8,623 bases of DNA from Simkania sp. (lineage in GTDB: Bacteria; Chlamydiota; Chlamydiia; Chlamydiales; Simkaniaceae): positions 1-8,623 of the forward strand of contig JANQSR010000024.1 of assembly GCA_028279205.1 (NCBI GenBank). Direction: 5' to 3'. The notes beneath the pieces were generated by a model. The model was given only the letters and a program-made list of their open reading frames with translations. It made no database searches and was not told where the DNA came from. The translations under genes were made by a program, and so were the position numbers. Positions 1 through 6,627 of the stretch are shown in pieces (the stretch's first letter is position 1; every line of letters begins with the position of its first letter).

Positions 1-2
1 AT

Positions 3-632
3 GCTGGCGCGGATGCGATCCATTTCGACATCATGGATGGTCACTTTGTTTCGAACCTCGCCCTCAGTCCCAAAGCACTTGCGGCGATCAATCGGTCTAC
101 AAACCTCTTTCTCGATGTTCACATCATGGTCTACCAACCTTACGACTATGTGGAACGTTTGGTTGAAAATGGAGCAGACTGCATCACGTTTCACATTGAA
201 GCAACGGAGGACGTTGAAGATACTTTGAGCTATATTCGTAGATGCAACATCCAAGCAGGCCTTGCCTTTTGTCCGCAGACAACCGAGTCACTCATCCCTA
301 AGTATCTCAATAAATGTGATAAGATTTTGCTCATGACGGTTCAGCCGGGTTTCGGAGGGCAGTCTTTTATCGAGCAAGTGCTTGATAAGGTCAGATTCAC
401 ACGTCTAATCTGCGACCAATTAAACATTAGGCAAGGGGGCAAAGTGCCCAAAGAGGATCAAAAATCTGAAGATCGACTCCCCCCTTTTGCAATTCAAGTA
501 GATGGGGGAGTCGATGCGCACACCGCTCCTTTGTGTGTTCAAGCAGGAGCCAATCATCTCGTTTCTGGAACCTATCTCTTTGAGGGAGATATGAAGAAAA
601 AGATTGGAATCCTTAGAGGAAAACGCGTGTGA
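3..632 (+). CDS. rpe: Ribulose-phosphate 3-epimerase, 5' end cut by window
   Basis: This enzyme interconverts D-ribulose 5-phosphate and D-xylulose 5-phosphate in the cytosolic pentose phosphate pathway. The frame is open from base 3 (reading AGADAIHFDIMDGHF), so the true start lies upstream of the window and the internal ATG at 33 is not the start. Family hallmarks are visible: the HFDIMDGHF metal/catalytic block with Asp at 27-29, LDVHIMV with its His at 120-122, the phosphate-loop-like TVQPGFGGQSF, and the second catalytic Asp in QVDGGV at 501-503. Compared with E. coli Rpe as I remember it, about 18 extra residues (charged, Gln/Lys-rich) sit just before VDGG. The stop codon overlaps the next gene by 4 bases (GTGA), so it is probably the first visible gene of a polycistronic operon that continues to accC. 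Confidence 0.95.
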   Translation, partial: AGADAIHFDIMDGHFVSNLALSPKALAAINRSTNLFLDVHIMVYQPYDYVERLVENGADCITFHIEATEDVEDTLSYIRRCNIQAGLAFCPQTTESLIPKYLNKCDKILLMTVQPGFGGQSFIEQVLDKVRFTRLICDQLNIRQGGKVPKEDQKSEDRLPPFAIQVDGGVDAHTAPLCVQAGANHLVSGTYLFEGDMKKKIGILRGKRV

Positions 633-1594
633 AAAAAGTTGTGGTCATGGGAGGGGGTACGGGAAACTTTGCAGTTTTGAGGGGGTTAAAAAATTACGGT
701 CTTGACCTATCGGCTATCGTTTCGATGGCAGATGATGGAGGGAGCACGGGGGTTTTAAGGGACGAGCTCGGCGTTTTGCCCCCTGGAGATGTGCGTCAAT
801 GTTTGGTTGCAATGTCTGATTCCTCCCGTCTCATGCGGAGCGTGATGAACTACCGTTTTGAAAATGGAGGGCTTGGGGGGCATAGTTTTGGCAATCTACT
901 TTTATCAGTCTTAGAAAAAGTGACCGGGAGTTTTGAAAAGGCTGTCGAAGAGGTTGGTCGCATTTTATATATCAAGGGAAAAGTGATTCCCGTCACGATG
1001 CATGAGGTGCGTCTTAAGATGATCTTGAAAAACCGGAAAATTCTCGAAGGGGAGAAAGAGATTTATCTATCTGAAGAGATTGACAAGGGGTATGAGAGCA
1101 TCTTCTTAGAGCCCTTTCCGCAGGCAAATCCGCGCGCACTAGATGAGATTCGGAGTGCCGATCTGATTGTGATGGGTCCTGGAGGGTTGCACACATCGAT
1201 CATCCCGAATTTGCTCGTCAGAGGGCTTAGCCAGGCGGTTTGTGAAACCGATGCCAAAACGGTCTTTGTGTGCAATCTCATGAACCGTCTTGGACAGACG
1301 ACAGGGTTTAAAGTAAGTGACTATCATCGGGAGGTTGTACGCTTTATAGGAAAAGATGTCTTTGATTATATCTTGGTCAACAACCAAAAACCTGAACCAG
1401 AACTGATTGAAAGGTACGCAACCGAAGGGGAACTTGTCGAAAACGATATGGAAGATCCACGTGTCGTTTTAGCCCCACTCTTGGGAGAGGTGGAGAAAAA
1501 GGGAGAGGGTGATACCCTTTTAAAGCGGAGCCTAATCAGGCACAACTCAACACAAGTAACAAAAGAGATTGTAAAAATTGTTAATCATCTTTGA
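629..1594 (+). CDS. YvcK/CofD-like protein (putative gluconeogenesis factor family)
   Basis: A 321-residue protein of the YvcK / 2-phospho-L-lactate transferase-like (CofD) superfamily. YvcK of Gram-positive bacteria binds UDP-sugars and is needed for normal growth and cell-wall homeostasis on gluconeogenic carbon. That role is known from the family and not shown here. Visible motifs are the N-terminal nucleotide-binding VVMGGGTGNF (residues 5-14), ADDGGSTG (34-41), LPPGDVRQCL (50-59), GGHSFGNLL (83-91), GPGGLHTSIIPNL (183-195) and VCNLMNRLGQTTGF (214-227). The last two differ slightly from the usual GPGSLYTS and NLMTxPGET forms. The GTG start at 629 follows AGAGGA (615-620) with an 8-base spacer and overlaps the rpe stop by 4 bases. 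The 3' end overlaps the next gene by 17 bases. I do not recall an equivalent between rpe and efp in Chlamydia trachomatis. Confidence 0.85.
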   Translation: MKKVVVMGGGTGNFAVLRGLKNYGLDLSAIVSMADDGGSTGVLRDELGVLPPGDVRQCLVAMSDSSRLMRSVMNYRFENGGLGGHSFGNLLLSVLEKVTGSFEKAVEEVGRILYIKGKVIPVTMHEVRLKMILKNRKILEGEKEIYLSEEIDKGYESIFLEPFPQANPRALDEIRSADLIVMGPGGLHTSIIPNLLVRGLSQAVCETDAKTVFVCNLMNRLGQTTGFKVSDYHREVVRFIGKDVFDYILVNNQKPEPELIERYATEGELVENDMEDPRVVLAPLLGEVEKKGEGDTLLKRSLIRHNSTQVTKEIVKIVNHL

Positions 1595-2270
1595 CCTCGA
1601 TGACACACTGATCGATACTTCAGGAACGATCACTCCCCATTTGTTAAAAAAAAGTTTGTCTTTCTTGCGGAATCGGGGACTTGAGTGCGCCGATTTTGAG
1701 ACCGCCTATCAAAGATTAACAGAGTTAAACCAAACCGTTGGCAATGCAAATCAGGCTCTTGCCCTCTTCTTGAAAGAGTGGGATGCCCCTGAAAGCTATT
1801 ATGACGTGGCGATTCGAGAGGTTTACGAAAAGCCCACTTACTTAAGTTATGCCAAACCACTAAGCCATGCCCTTGAAACGGTAGATGAGCTTGCACAATC
1901 TCATCATCTTGCGATTGTCACAAGGGGAAAAAAAAGGGTGCAAGAAGAGAAGATCAGATGTGCTGAGATCCCCATTAAATTTTTTAGCCATATCTGCTTT
2001 TGCGAGAAGAGAGGGGGCGTTTATCAGAGCAAAAAAAATGTTTATGCATCGATTGCAAAAAAGGTCGACATTTCTCCAGAGTTTATTTTGGTGTGTGGGG
2101 ATCGCATTTCATTCGATCTAACTCCAGCTAAAGAACTTGGATATACGACAGTTCAAATGAAATGGGGAAGAGGGCTTGGTAATACTGGATTTAAAAGGGA
2201 TGTAGATTATACCATCCTAGATTTAAGGGAGATCGGCTTGATCGTCCAAAGCTTTAAAATGACAGTTTGA
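1578..2270 (+). CDS. HAD-superfamily hydrolase (phosphatase-like)
   Basis: A 230-residue haloacid dehalogenase-type hydrolase, probably a small-molecule phosphatase; the substrate cannot be told. All four HAD motifs are present: motif I FDLDDTL with nucleophile Asp6 and acid/base Asp8, motif II Thr115 in IVTRGKK, motif III Lys152/Lys153, and motif IV GDRISFD (Asp175, Asp180) followed by PAKELGY. Residues about 15-100 are a helical cap of the C1 type. The start is TTG at 1578, the only usable start codon after the in-frame stop at 1572, and AGAG at 1564-1567 is a weak ribosome-binding site. The gene begins inside the last 17 bases of the YvcK-like gene and ends one base before the efp ATG, so translational coupling on both sides is likely. 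Confidence 0.85.
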   Translation: MLIIFDLDDTLIDTSGTITPHLLKKSLSFLRNRGLECADFETAYQRLTELNQTVGNANQALALFLKEWDAPESYYDVAIREVYEKPTYLSYAKPLSHALETVDELAQSHHLAIVTRGKKRVQEEKIRCAEIPIKFFSHICFCEKRGGVYQSKKNVYASIAKKVDISPEFILVCGDRISFDLTPAKELGYTTVQMKWGRGLGNTGFKRDVDYTILDLREIGLIVQSFKMTV

Positions 2271-2271
2271 C

Positions 2272-2829
2272 ATGACAACGAATAATCACATCTCTCCAGG
2301 GATGACTCTATCAGTTGATGGGAAGATCTATCGCGTAGAGCTTAGCACGGGTGTGACGGTGGCCGAAGGGGTTTCGTTCATCAAGACAAAACTCAAAGAT
2401 CTGATTTCGGGTAAAATGATCGAAAAAAACTTCCAAGTTGATCAGCCCATCGAAGAGGTTGCTTTGAGTGAGCGCTCTTTAGAGTATTTGTATTTAGAAG
2501 GGAAAAACCATTTATTTCTGGACATCCATCGACTAGAAGAGGTGCTCGTGCCTGTATCAGTTGTGGGGGATAAGGTGAACTATTTAAAAGAGAGCATCCA
2601 CCTTAAAGCGATGTTTTATGGGGATACGGTCTTTTCCATCGAATTGCCACAATTCCTAGAGTTGATGGTGATGAAATTAGAAGAGCTCGAGTCAAAAATC
2701 TCTGTTGCCAATGCGAGTAAAGTTGCCCTTCTAGAGACGGGGGCAAGGGTGGAAGTTCCCCTTTTCGTCGAGATTGGTGACGTCATAAAAGTGGATACCC
2801 ATGTGGGTGAATATGTGCAACGTATTTAG
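2272..2829 (+). CDS. efp: Elongation factor P, divergent paralogue lacking the modified Lys/Arg loop
   Basis: EF-P binds between the P and E sites of the ribosome and stimulates peptide-bond formation at polyproline stretches. The 185-residue length fits the family. The N-terminal KOW-like domain (GMTLSVDGKIYRV, FIKTKLKDLISGKMIEKNF) and the C-terminal OB domain (PLFVEIGDVIKVDTHVGEY) are clear. The loop that normally reads about HVKPGKGGAF, carrying the Lys (or Arg) that is post-translationally modified, here reads GVTVAEGVSF (residues 27-36). Glu32 lies at the modified position. The middle domain is also diverged and the GDT-rich loop before LETGA is altered. No good Shine-Dalgarno sequence is seen; the ATG follows the upstream stop by one base, so reinitiation is likely. 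Chlamydiae usually carry a second EF-P elsewhere, and this is probably the less conventional copy. Confidence 0.92.
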   Translation: MTTNNHISPGMTLSVDGKIYRVELSTGVTVAEGVSFIKTKLKDLISGKMIEKNFQVDQPIEEVALSERSLEYLYLEGKNHLFLDIHRLEEVLVPVSVVGDKVNYLKESIHLKAMFYGDTVFSIELPQFLELMVMKLEELESKISVANASKVALLETGARVEVPLFVEIGDVIKVDTHVGEYVQRI

Positions 2830-2850
2830 AAAATAAAAGAGGGCACTCAA

Positions 2851-3321
2851 GTGGATTTAGAAGCGATTAAAGAGTTGATGGAAGCGATGTCCGAGAAGGG
2901 GTTTAGTCGCATCTCTTTGAAAAAGAAAGATGGGTCTACACTCGAGTTAGAAAAAGCCTCAAGTGAGCACGTAGAGGATCACCCTCCAGTTCAAAAGTTC
3001 AGGGAAAAGAGCACTCCCCCTCTTCATGTCTTAAAGAAGGGACAGGAAGAGGAACTCAAGCTAAGCGCAAAACCCCAAGATGATTCCTATAAGATCGAAT
3101 CTCCTATGGTGGGAACGTTTTACTCCTCTTCAGCTCCTGGCGAGCCCCCGTTCGTTCGTGTTGGCGATACCGTATCTGAAGAGAGTGTTGTGTGCATCAT
3201 TGAGGCGATGAAAGTGATGAACGAAGTCAAAGCGGGAAAACAGGGCGAGATTGTAGAGATTTGTGTCGATAACATGCATCCCGTTGAGTTTGGAACGCCA
3301 CTTTTCAAGGTCAAAACATGA
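2851..3321 (+). CDS. accB: Acetyl-CoA carboxylase biotin carboxyl carrier protein
   Basis: This is the biotin carboxyl carrier subunit of the multisubunit acetyl-CoA carboxylase. Its biotin shuttles CO2 from AccC to the AccAD carboxyltransferase to make malonyl-CoA. The 156-residue length is typical. An N-terminal helical segment (residues 1-35, [20 protein letters not shown]) is followed by a Pro/Lys/Glu-rich linker (about 36-78). The biotinyl domain (about 79-156) starts at [10 protein letters not shown] and carries the biotinylation motif EAMKVMNE, with the acceptor Lys121. The GTG start at 2851 is supported by a strong AAGAGGG site (2837-2843) with a 7-base spacer. The stop overlaps the accC start as ATGA. 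Confidence 0.97.
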   Translation: MDLEAIKELMEAMSEKGFSRISLKKKDGSTLELEKASSEHVEDHPPVQKFREKSTPPLHVLKKGQEEELKLSAKPQDDSYKIESPMVGTFYSSSAPGEPPFVRVGDTVSEESVVCIIEAMKVMNEVKAGKQGEIVEICVDNMHPVEFGTPLFKVKT

Positions 3322-4688
3322 AAAAGGTGCTCGTTGCCAATCGGGGTGAAATTGCGGTGCGTATCATTCGAGCCTGTCACGATCTCGGGCTTAAAACAGT
3401 CGCTGTCTACTCGAAGGCGGATGCTCATGCTCTGCATGTTTTGCATGCAGATGAGGCTATCTGTATTGGCAATCCTCCCGCCCTGCACTCTTACTTAAAA
3501 AGTTCTAATATTCTTTCAGCCTGTGAAATCACGGGGGCAGATGCGATCCATCCAGGGTATGGTTTTTTGAGTGAAAACAGCAACTTTGCTTCGATTTGTA
3601 AACTTTGCGGTTTGATCTTTATCGGCCCAACGCCCAAAACAATTGGCCTGCTTGGGGACAAGGCTCAGGCAAAAGCGGTGGCAAAAAAAGCGCGCTGCCC
3701 TGTCATACCAGGATCAAGCGGTGTGGTTGACTCTGATTCCAATGCCTTAGCACAAGCCAAAAAGATCGGCTTTCCCCTCTTTATAAAAGCCTCTTTGGGC
3801 GGAGGGGGTAAGGGGATTCGGATTGCTGATAACCCAGATGATTTTGTGCACAAATTGTCGGCCGCTCGTGCAGAGGCTGAGGTGAGCTTTGGAAACTCCG
3901 ATGTCTACCTAGAGAAGATGATCCTCAACCCCCGCCACATCGAAGTTCAAATTTTAGGGGATAAGTATGGCAACTATATCCACCTTGGAGAGAGGGATTG
4001 CACTATTCAACGGCGGCGTCAGAAGCTGATCGAAGAGACCCCAAGCCCCGCGTTGACACCCCACATCAGAAAGAAGATGGGAGAGGCGGCAATCAACATT
4101 GCAAAAGCTGCCAATTACCATACGGTGGGAACGGTTGAGTTTCTGCTCGATGAGAAGAAGAACTTTTTCTTCATGGAGGTCAATACGCGGATCCAAGTCG
4201 AACACACAGTGACAGAAGATCTCACTGGGATTGATCTTTTAAAAGAGCAGATTCAGATGGCGATGGGGGAAAAGCTCACCTACAAACAAAAAAATGTCCA
4301 TTTTGATGGGCACGTCTTTCAGTTTCGGATCAACGCAGAAAACCCCTCTAACAAGTTTATTCCATCACCTGGTCTTTTGGAGTACTACATCCCTCCTGGA
4401 GGCCCTGGCGTTCGTGTCGATAGCGCCTGCTATTCAGGGTACCGAATCCCTCCCTATTACGATTCGCTGATTGCAAAACTGATCGTGAAGGGAAGAGATC
4501 GGCAAGAGGCTGTCTGCATTTCCAAAAGGGCTCTCAAAGAGTTTCACATCGGCGGTGTTGAATCGACGATTCCCTTCCACCAATACATGTTACTTCGCCC
4601 CGAATTTATCTCAGGAGAGTACAACCTAAACTTCATCGATGATCTGGTCGAGAAGGGGTGCGACTTTACAATTGAAGATGCTTCCTGA
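3318..4688 (+). CDS. accC: Biotin carboxylase subunit of acetyl-CoA carboxylase
   Basis: An ATP-grasp enzyme that uses ATP and bicarbonate to carboxylate the biotin on AccB, the first half-reaction of fatty-acid synthesis. At 456 residues it is slightly longer than E. coli AccC (449). In order it shows the N-terminal Rossmann-like domain ([17 protein letters not shown]), [10 protein letters not shown] (78-87), Lys116 in the GDKAQAK segment, the glycine-rich ATP lid [12 protein letters not shown] (158-169), [13 protein letters not shown] (232-244) with the catalytic-region Lys236, and the metal/bicarbonate site [15 protein letters not shown] (286-300) with Glu287, Asn289, Arg291 and Glu295. 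The C-terminal domain follows with [12 protein letters not shown] at 3307-3310 gives the ribosome-binding site. It is the last gene of the operon. In Chlamydia trachomatis rplM follows, as I recall, but here an inverted-repeat element does. Confidence 0.98.
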   Translation: MKKVLVANRGEIAVRIIRACHDLGLKTVAVYSKADAHALHVLHADEAICIGNPPALHSYLKSSNILSACEITGADAIHPGYGFLSENSNFASICKLCGLIFIGPTPKTIGLLGDKAQAKAVAKKARCPVIPGSSGVVDSDSNALAQAKKIGFPLFIKASLGGGGKGIRIADNPDDFVHKLSAARAEAEVSFGNSDVYLEKMILNPRHIEVQILGDKYGNYIHLGERDCTIQRRRQKLIEETPSPALTPHIRKKMGEAAINIAKAANYHTVGTVEFLLDEKKNFFFMEVNTRIQVEHTVTEDLTGIDLLKEQIQMAMGEKLTYKQKNVHFDGHVFQFRINAENPSNKFIPSPGLLEYYIPPGGPGVRVDSACYSGYRIPPYYDSLIAKLIVKGRDRQEAVCISKRALKEFHIGGVESTIPFHQYMLLRPEFISGEYNLNFIDDLVEKGCDFTIEDAS

Positions 4689-4696
4689 TCCTTTGG

Positions 4697-4823
4697 CAGG
4701 ATCCCTGCAAAGTTAAATTCTAGCTAGCCTAAGAAGTGCTTTAAGAGGGGTAGTAAAATAACCACACGAAGCCAACAGTTTACACATATTTAAAATTTAA
4801 ATCATAACTTTGCAGGGATCCTG
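4697..4823. repeat. 127-bp element bounded by perfect 19-bp inverted repeats
   Basis: The left arm (4697-4715, starting CAGGATCCCTGC) and right arm (4805-4823, ending GCAGGGATCCTG) are exact reverse complements over 19 bases and enclose 89 A+T-rich bases with no ORF. Each arm is itself nearly palindromic (CAGG-ATC-CCTG). The element fills most of the 225-base space between the convergent accC and A-type carrier genes. It resembles a miniature inverted-repeat element, or a large hairpin that could stop transcription from both sides. There is no obvious target-site duplication, and neither arm is followed by a T tract, so neither reading is proven. The remaining 90 bases to 4913 show nothing convincing. 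Confidence 0.7.
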
Positions 4824-4913
4824 GTCATTGAGCAAGCTTGGTGAGAATCTCTGCTTGATGGGGTTTATCATAATGAGTATTAAACCTTGGATGAACTTAC
4901 AGGCGTAATGATA

Positions 4914-5486
4914 CTAATAGCTTTGGGAGTGACCGCAGCTACAAGAACCCTTGACATTTGGATTTGTTACTTTGAAACCAGCTCCCATCAGACCGTCGAG
5001 ATAATCAATTTCAGAGCCCAAAAGACGGGTTAGCTTGCTTCTCCTTACGTGAATCTTTACCCCGTGAGATGTGAAAACCGTATCATCCTCTAGAGCTTTT
5101 TCCGAAAAATCCAGAACATATTCAAAACCCCCACAACCCCCAGGCTTGTCTGTAAAACGGAGAGCCCACCCCTTCTTGCCATCTTTCTCCAAAATTGACT
5201 TGAAATGATCTGCCGCTCTCTCTGTGAGAGTGATCCCCTCTGTATCGACTTGTCTTTCGACAATTTCATTCAAGCAAGTGACCAGACGATCTACATCTTC
5301 GTCTGCAAATCCGTGCCCGAGCATCCCAACTTCTAGGGTCTCCCAGGTCGCAGCCTGGCAGCCAACGCAGTGAAGACCTGCGTTTGTCATCTCCTGAGCC
5401 AAACTTTGCCCTTTCTCGGGGTAATGAACAAAGATGTCATTGATCGTCATGTCTCGGGTAATAGGTATTTTCTTTTGAGTCTTCAT
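4914..5486 (-). CDS. DUF1858 domain fused to HesB/IscA A-type Fe-S carrier
   Basis: A 190-residue two-domain protein. Residues about 8-78 match DUF1858 (hybrid-cluster/ScdA-associated disulphide domain): ITRDMTINDIFVHYP, then GLHCVGC with Cys40 and Cys43, then ETLEVGMLGHG. Residues about 84-190 are an A-type iron-sulfur carrier (IscA/ErpA/HesB family) with LTERAADHFK, the first cluster Cys118 in PGGCGGFEY and the C-terminal pair Cys182/Cys184 in GSCSCG. The 63-residue gap between Cys118 and Cys182 agrees with the family pattern Cys-x63-65-CysXCys, although the usual CGC is CSC here. Such proteins deliver [Fe-S] clusters to apo-enzymes; the DUF1858 CxxC may add redox or metal binding (inference). 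The ATG at 5486 has only a weak AGGA upstream. It lies 49 bases downstream of the ferredoxin gene on the same strand, so the two are probably co-transcribed. Confidence 0.88.
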   Translation of the reverse strand: MKTQKKIPITRDMTINDIFVHYPEKGQSLAQEMTNAGLHCVGCQAATWETLEVGMLGHGFADEDVDRLVTCLNEIVERQVDTEGITLTERAADHFKSILEKDGKKGWALRFTDKPGGCGGFEYVLDFSEKALEDDTVFTSHGVKIHVRRSKLTRLLGSEIDYLDGLMGAGFKVTNPNVKGSCSCGHSQSY

Positions 5487-5535
5487 AAAATGAACAATCC
5501 TAAATTAAGGGAGAGTAATCGGGTGAGAGGAGCTC

Positions 5536-5796
5536 CTAATACTTGATTTTGACACAACCACCCTTTATTTTACACTGGCATGCGAGCCGTTCCGTATCTT
5601 GATCTCCGAGAAAGTCGATCTCTTCCTGTGTAAACTCTGAAAGATGCTCCATCCCCTCTTCAACTTCAATCACACAGGTTCCACATACTCCCTCTTCACA
5701 ACCGAAAGGGATACCAGCCTCCTCACAATGTGATTTGATGGGACTGTCCTCTTCTAGATTGACGGTTTTGTCATCGTTAAAAATCAATTTCGGCAT
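5536..5796 (-). CDS. Plant-type [2Fe-2S] ferredoxin
   Basis: A small (86-residue), acidic, soluble electron carrier. The cluster ligands are visible as Cys33, Cys38 and Cys41 in CEEGVCGTC (Cys-x4-Cys-x2-Cys), with the distal Cys73 in LACQC 31 residues later, the spacing of plant/adrenodoxin-like ferredoxins. The start is well supported: AGGAGG (from bases 5807-5802) lies five bases ahead of the ATG. It precedes the A-type Fe-S carrier gene by 49 bases, suggesting joint expression of a cluster-containing protein and a cluster-delivery protein. The electron donor or acceptor cannot be told. Chlamydia trachomatis has a comparable ferredoxin gene, but in another neighbourhood as far as I recall. 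Confidence 0.93.
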   Translation of the reverse strand: MPKLIFNDDKTVNLEEDSPIKSHCEEAGIPFGCEEGVCGTCVIEVEEGMEHLSEFTQEEIDFLGDQDTERLACQCKIKGGCVKIKY

Positions 5797-5825
5797 GGAA
5801 TCCTCCTCTAATGACTTAACAATCT

Positions 5826-5852
5826 AGAATAATTCAATCGAAAAATCAACAA
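5826..5852 (-). promoter_or_regulatory. Weak candidate promoter for the ferredoxin gene
   Basis: Reading leftward, TTGTTG (5852-5847) and TATTCT (5831-5826) are 15 bases apart and lie about 30 bases ahead of the ferredoxin ATG. The spacer is short for sigma70 and the region is A+T rich, so a chance match is quite possible. Confidence 0.25.
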
Positions 5853-5890
5853 AAATCGAGACAGTTTTGCAAAACCTTCAAAACTTGAAT

Positions 5891-6082
5891 CTAGAAAGTT
5901 CCATCTGTTGTTTGAAGAAGTTCTTCCGCTGTCTCTTTCAACGTTACAATTCCCTTGGAAAATCCAAGACGGACAAGCAGATGGTTTAAGTAAATTAATT
6001 CTGATTCCATGAAGTCTAACTTGCTTTCTTGTTTCGCAATTAAACGGACAAGAGAGTCCTTATTATCCTCTTTTTTATTCAT
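5891..6082 (-). CDS. Small coiled-coil protein, unknown function
   Basis: A 63-residue charged protein that I cannot name. A hydrophilic N-terminus (MNKKEDNKDS) is followed by a helical heptad-like segment, LVRLIAKQESKLDFMESELI, then a short Gly-containing loop (LGFSKGIVT) and a second helix (LKETAEELL). It looks like a small, cytosolic, dimerising helical protein. I prefer the ATG at 6082 because GAGG lies six bases before it. An in-frame ATG at 6094 would add MRLS but has no ribosome-binding site, only a T/A run. It lies 94 bases upstream of the ferredoxin gene on the same strand and has a good promoter candidate behind it. Helix pattern and codon regularity suggest a real gene. Confidence 0.65.
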   Translation of the reverse strand: MNKKEDNKDSLVRLIAKQESKLDFMESELIYLNHLLVRLGFSKGIVTLKETAEELLQTTDGTF

Positions 6083-6133
6083 AGAAAGCCTCATATTAAA
6101 AAAAAATTATAAAATCCCCCTTTATGTAATAGT

Positions 6134-6162
6134 ATTATAAACATAAATTATTTATTCATCAA
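6134..6162 (-). promoter_or_regulatory. Sigma70-type promoter candidate
   Basis: On the - strand TTGATG (6162-6157) and TATAAT (6139-6134) are separated by exactly 17 bases, close to the consensus in both boxes. Transcription would begin near 6127, giving a leader of about 45 bases to the ATG at 6082 of the small coiled-coil gene and possibly reading on into the ferredoxin and Fe-S carrier genes. The surroundings (6095-6255) are very A+T rich, which lowers the weight of the match. Confidence 0.5.
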
Positions 6163-6255
6163 TAAAACAGAGATAAAAAAATTGAAAGAAATACAGGATA
6201 TATAATATGCTCAATTTTCCCAAAAAAATTATTTACACTATCTAAATAGCCTGTT

Positions 6256-6594
6256 TTAAATCTGATAACGCCCCCTAAAAGCTGCAACATAGCCAACCTT
6301 GGTATAGGTCTCATATAGCACCTTATCAGGAGGGTGATCTTCGCCAGATTTTAACCGAAGACAGACTTTTTTAAACAAAGATTTCCCGTGCTTCAAAATT
6401 TTTGCGAGTGTTAAGCGTACAGTAGTCCTTTGATCTGGCGAACGATACTCCAGTGCATTTGAACCGAAGCTCCTGAGATTTCCATTTTGCCTATAGCCCA
6501 GTTTAGAGCAGATGCCATCAGTTTTTGCACATTCAACCTTGTGCTTGACGGTATTATTAGGCTCTTCTGTTTTTTTTATTGAAATAAAATCCAT
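6256..6594 (-). CDS. Hypothetical protein, 112 residues
   Basis: I do not recognise this ORF. It would encode a basic soluble protein with two cysteines near the N-terminus (VECAKTDGICSK), an Arg/Ser-rich middle (NLRSFGSNALEYRSPDQR) and a C-terminal part with helix-like TLAKILKHGKSLFKKV and KVGYVAAFRGRYQI. No signal peptide or membrane segment is evident. The ATG at 6594 has no Shine-Dalgarno sequence, only A+T-rich DNA, and no clear terminator follows the TAA. It faces away from the decayed gene starting at 6628. It could be a lineage-specific gene, a remnant of a longer gene, or a chance ORF; amino-acid composition slightly favours a real or once-real gene. Confidence 0.45.
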   Translation of the reverse strand: MDFISIKKTEEPNNTVKHKVECAKTDGICSKLGYRQNGNLRSFGSNALEYRSPDQRTTVRLTLAKILKHGKSLFKKVCLRLKSGEDHPPDKVLYETYTKVGYVAAFRGRYQI

Positions 6595-6627
6595 TTATTT
6601 ATTAAGTTTAACTAAAAATATTTTTTA

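Noticed and set aside
1014..1896. Several - strand ORFs of 60-88 residues across the YvcK-like and HAD genes
   Set aside because: They lie opposite well-supported coding sequence and have no start signals or family features.
4687..4703. Hairpin GATCCT-TTGGC-AGGATC at the accC stop as an intrinsic terminator
   Set aside because: The stem has only 6 pairs and no T run follows; it is better explained as part of the palindromic left arm of the inverted-repeat element.
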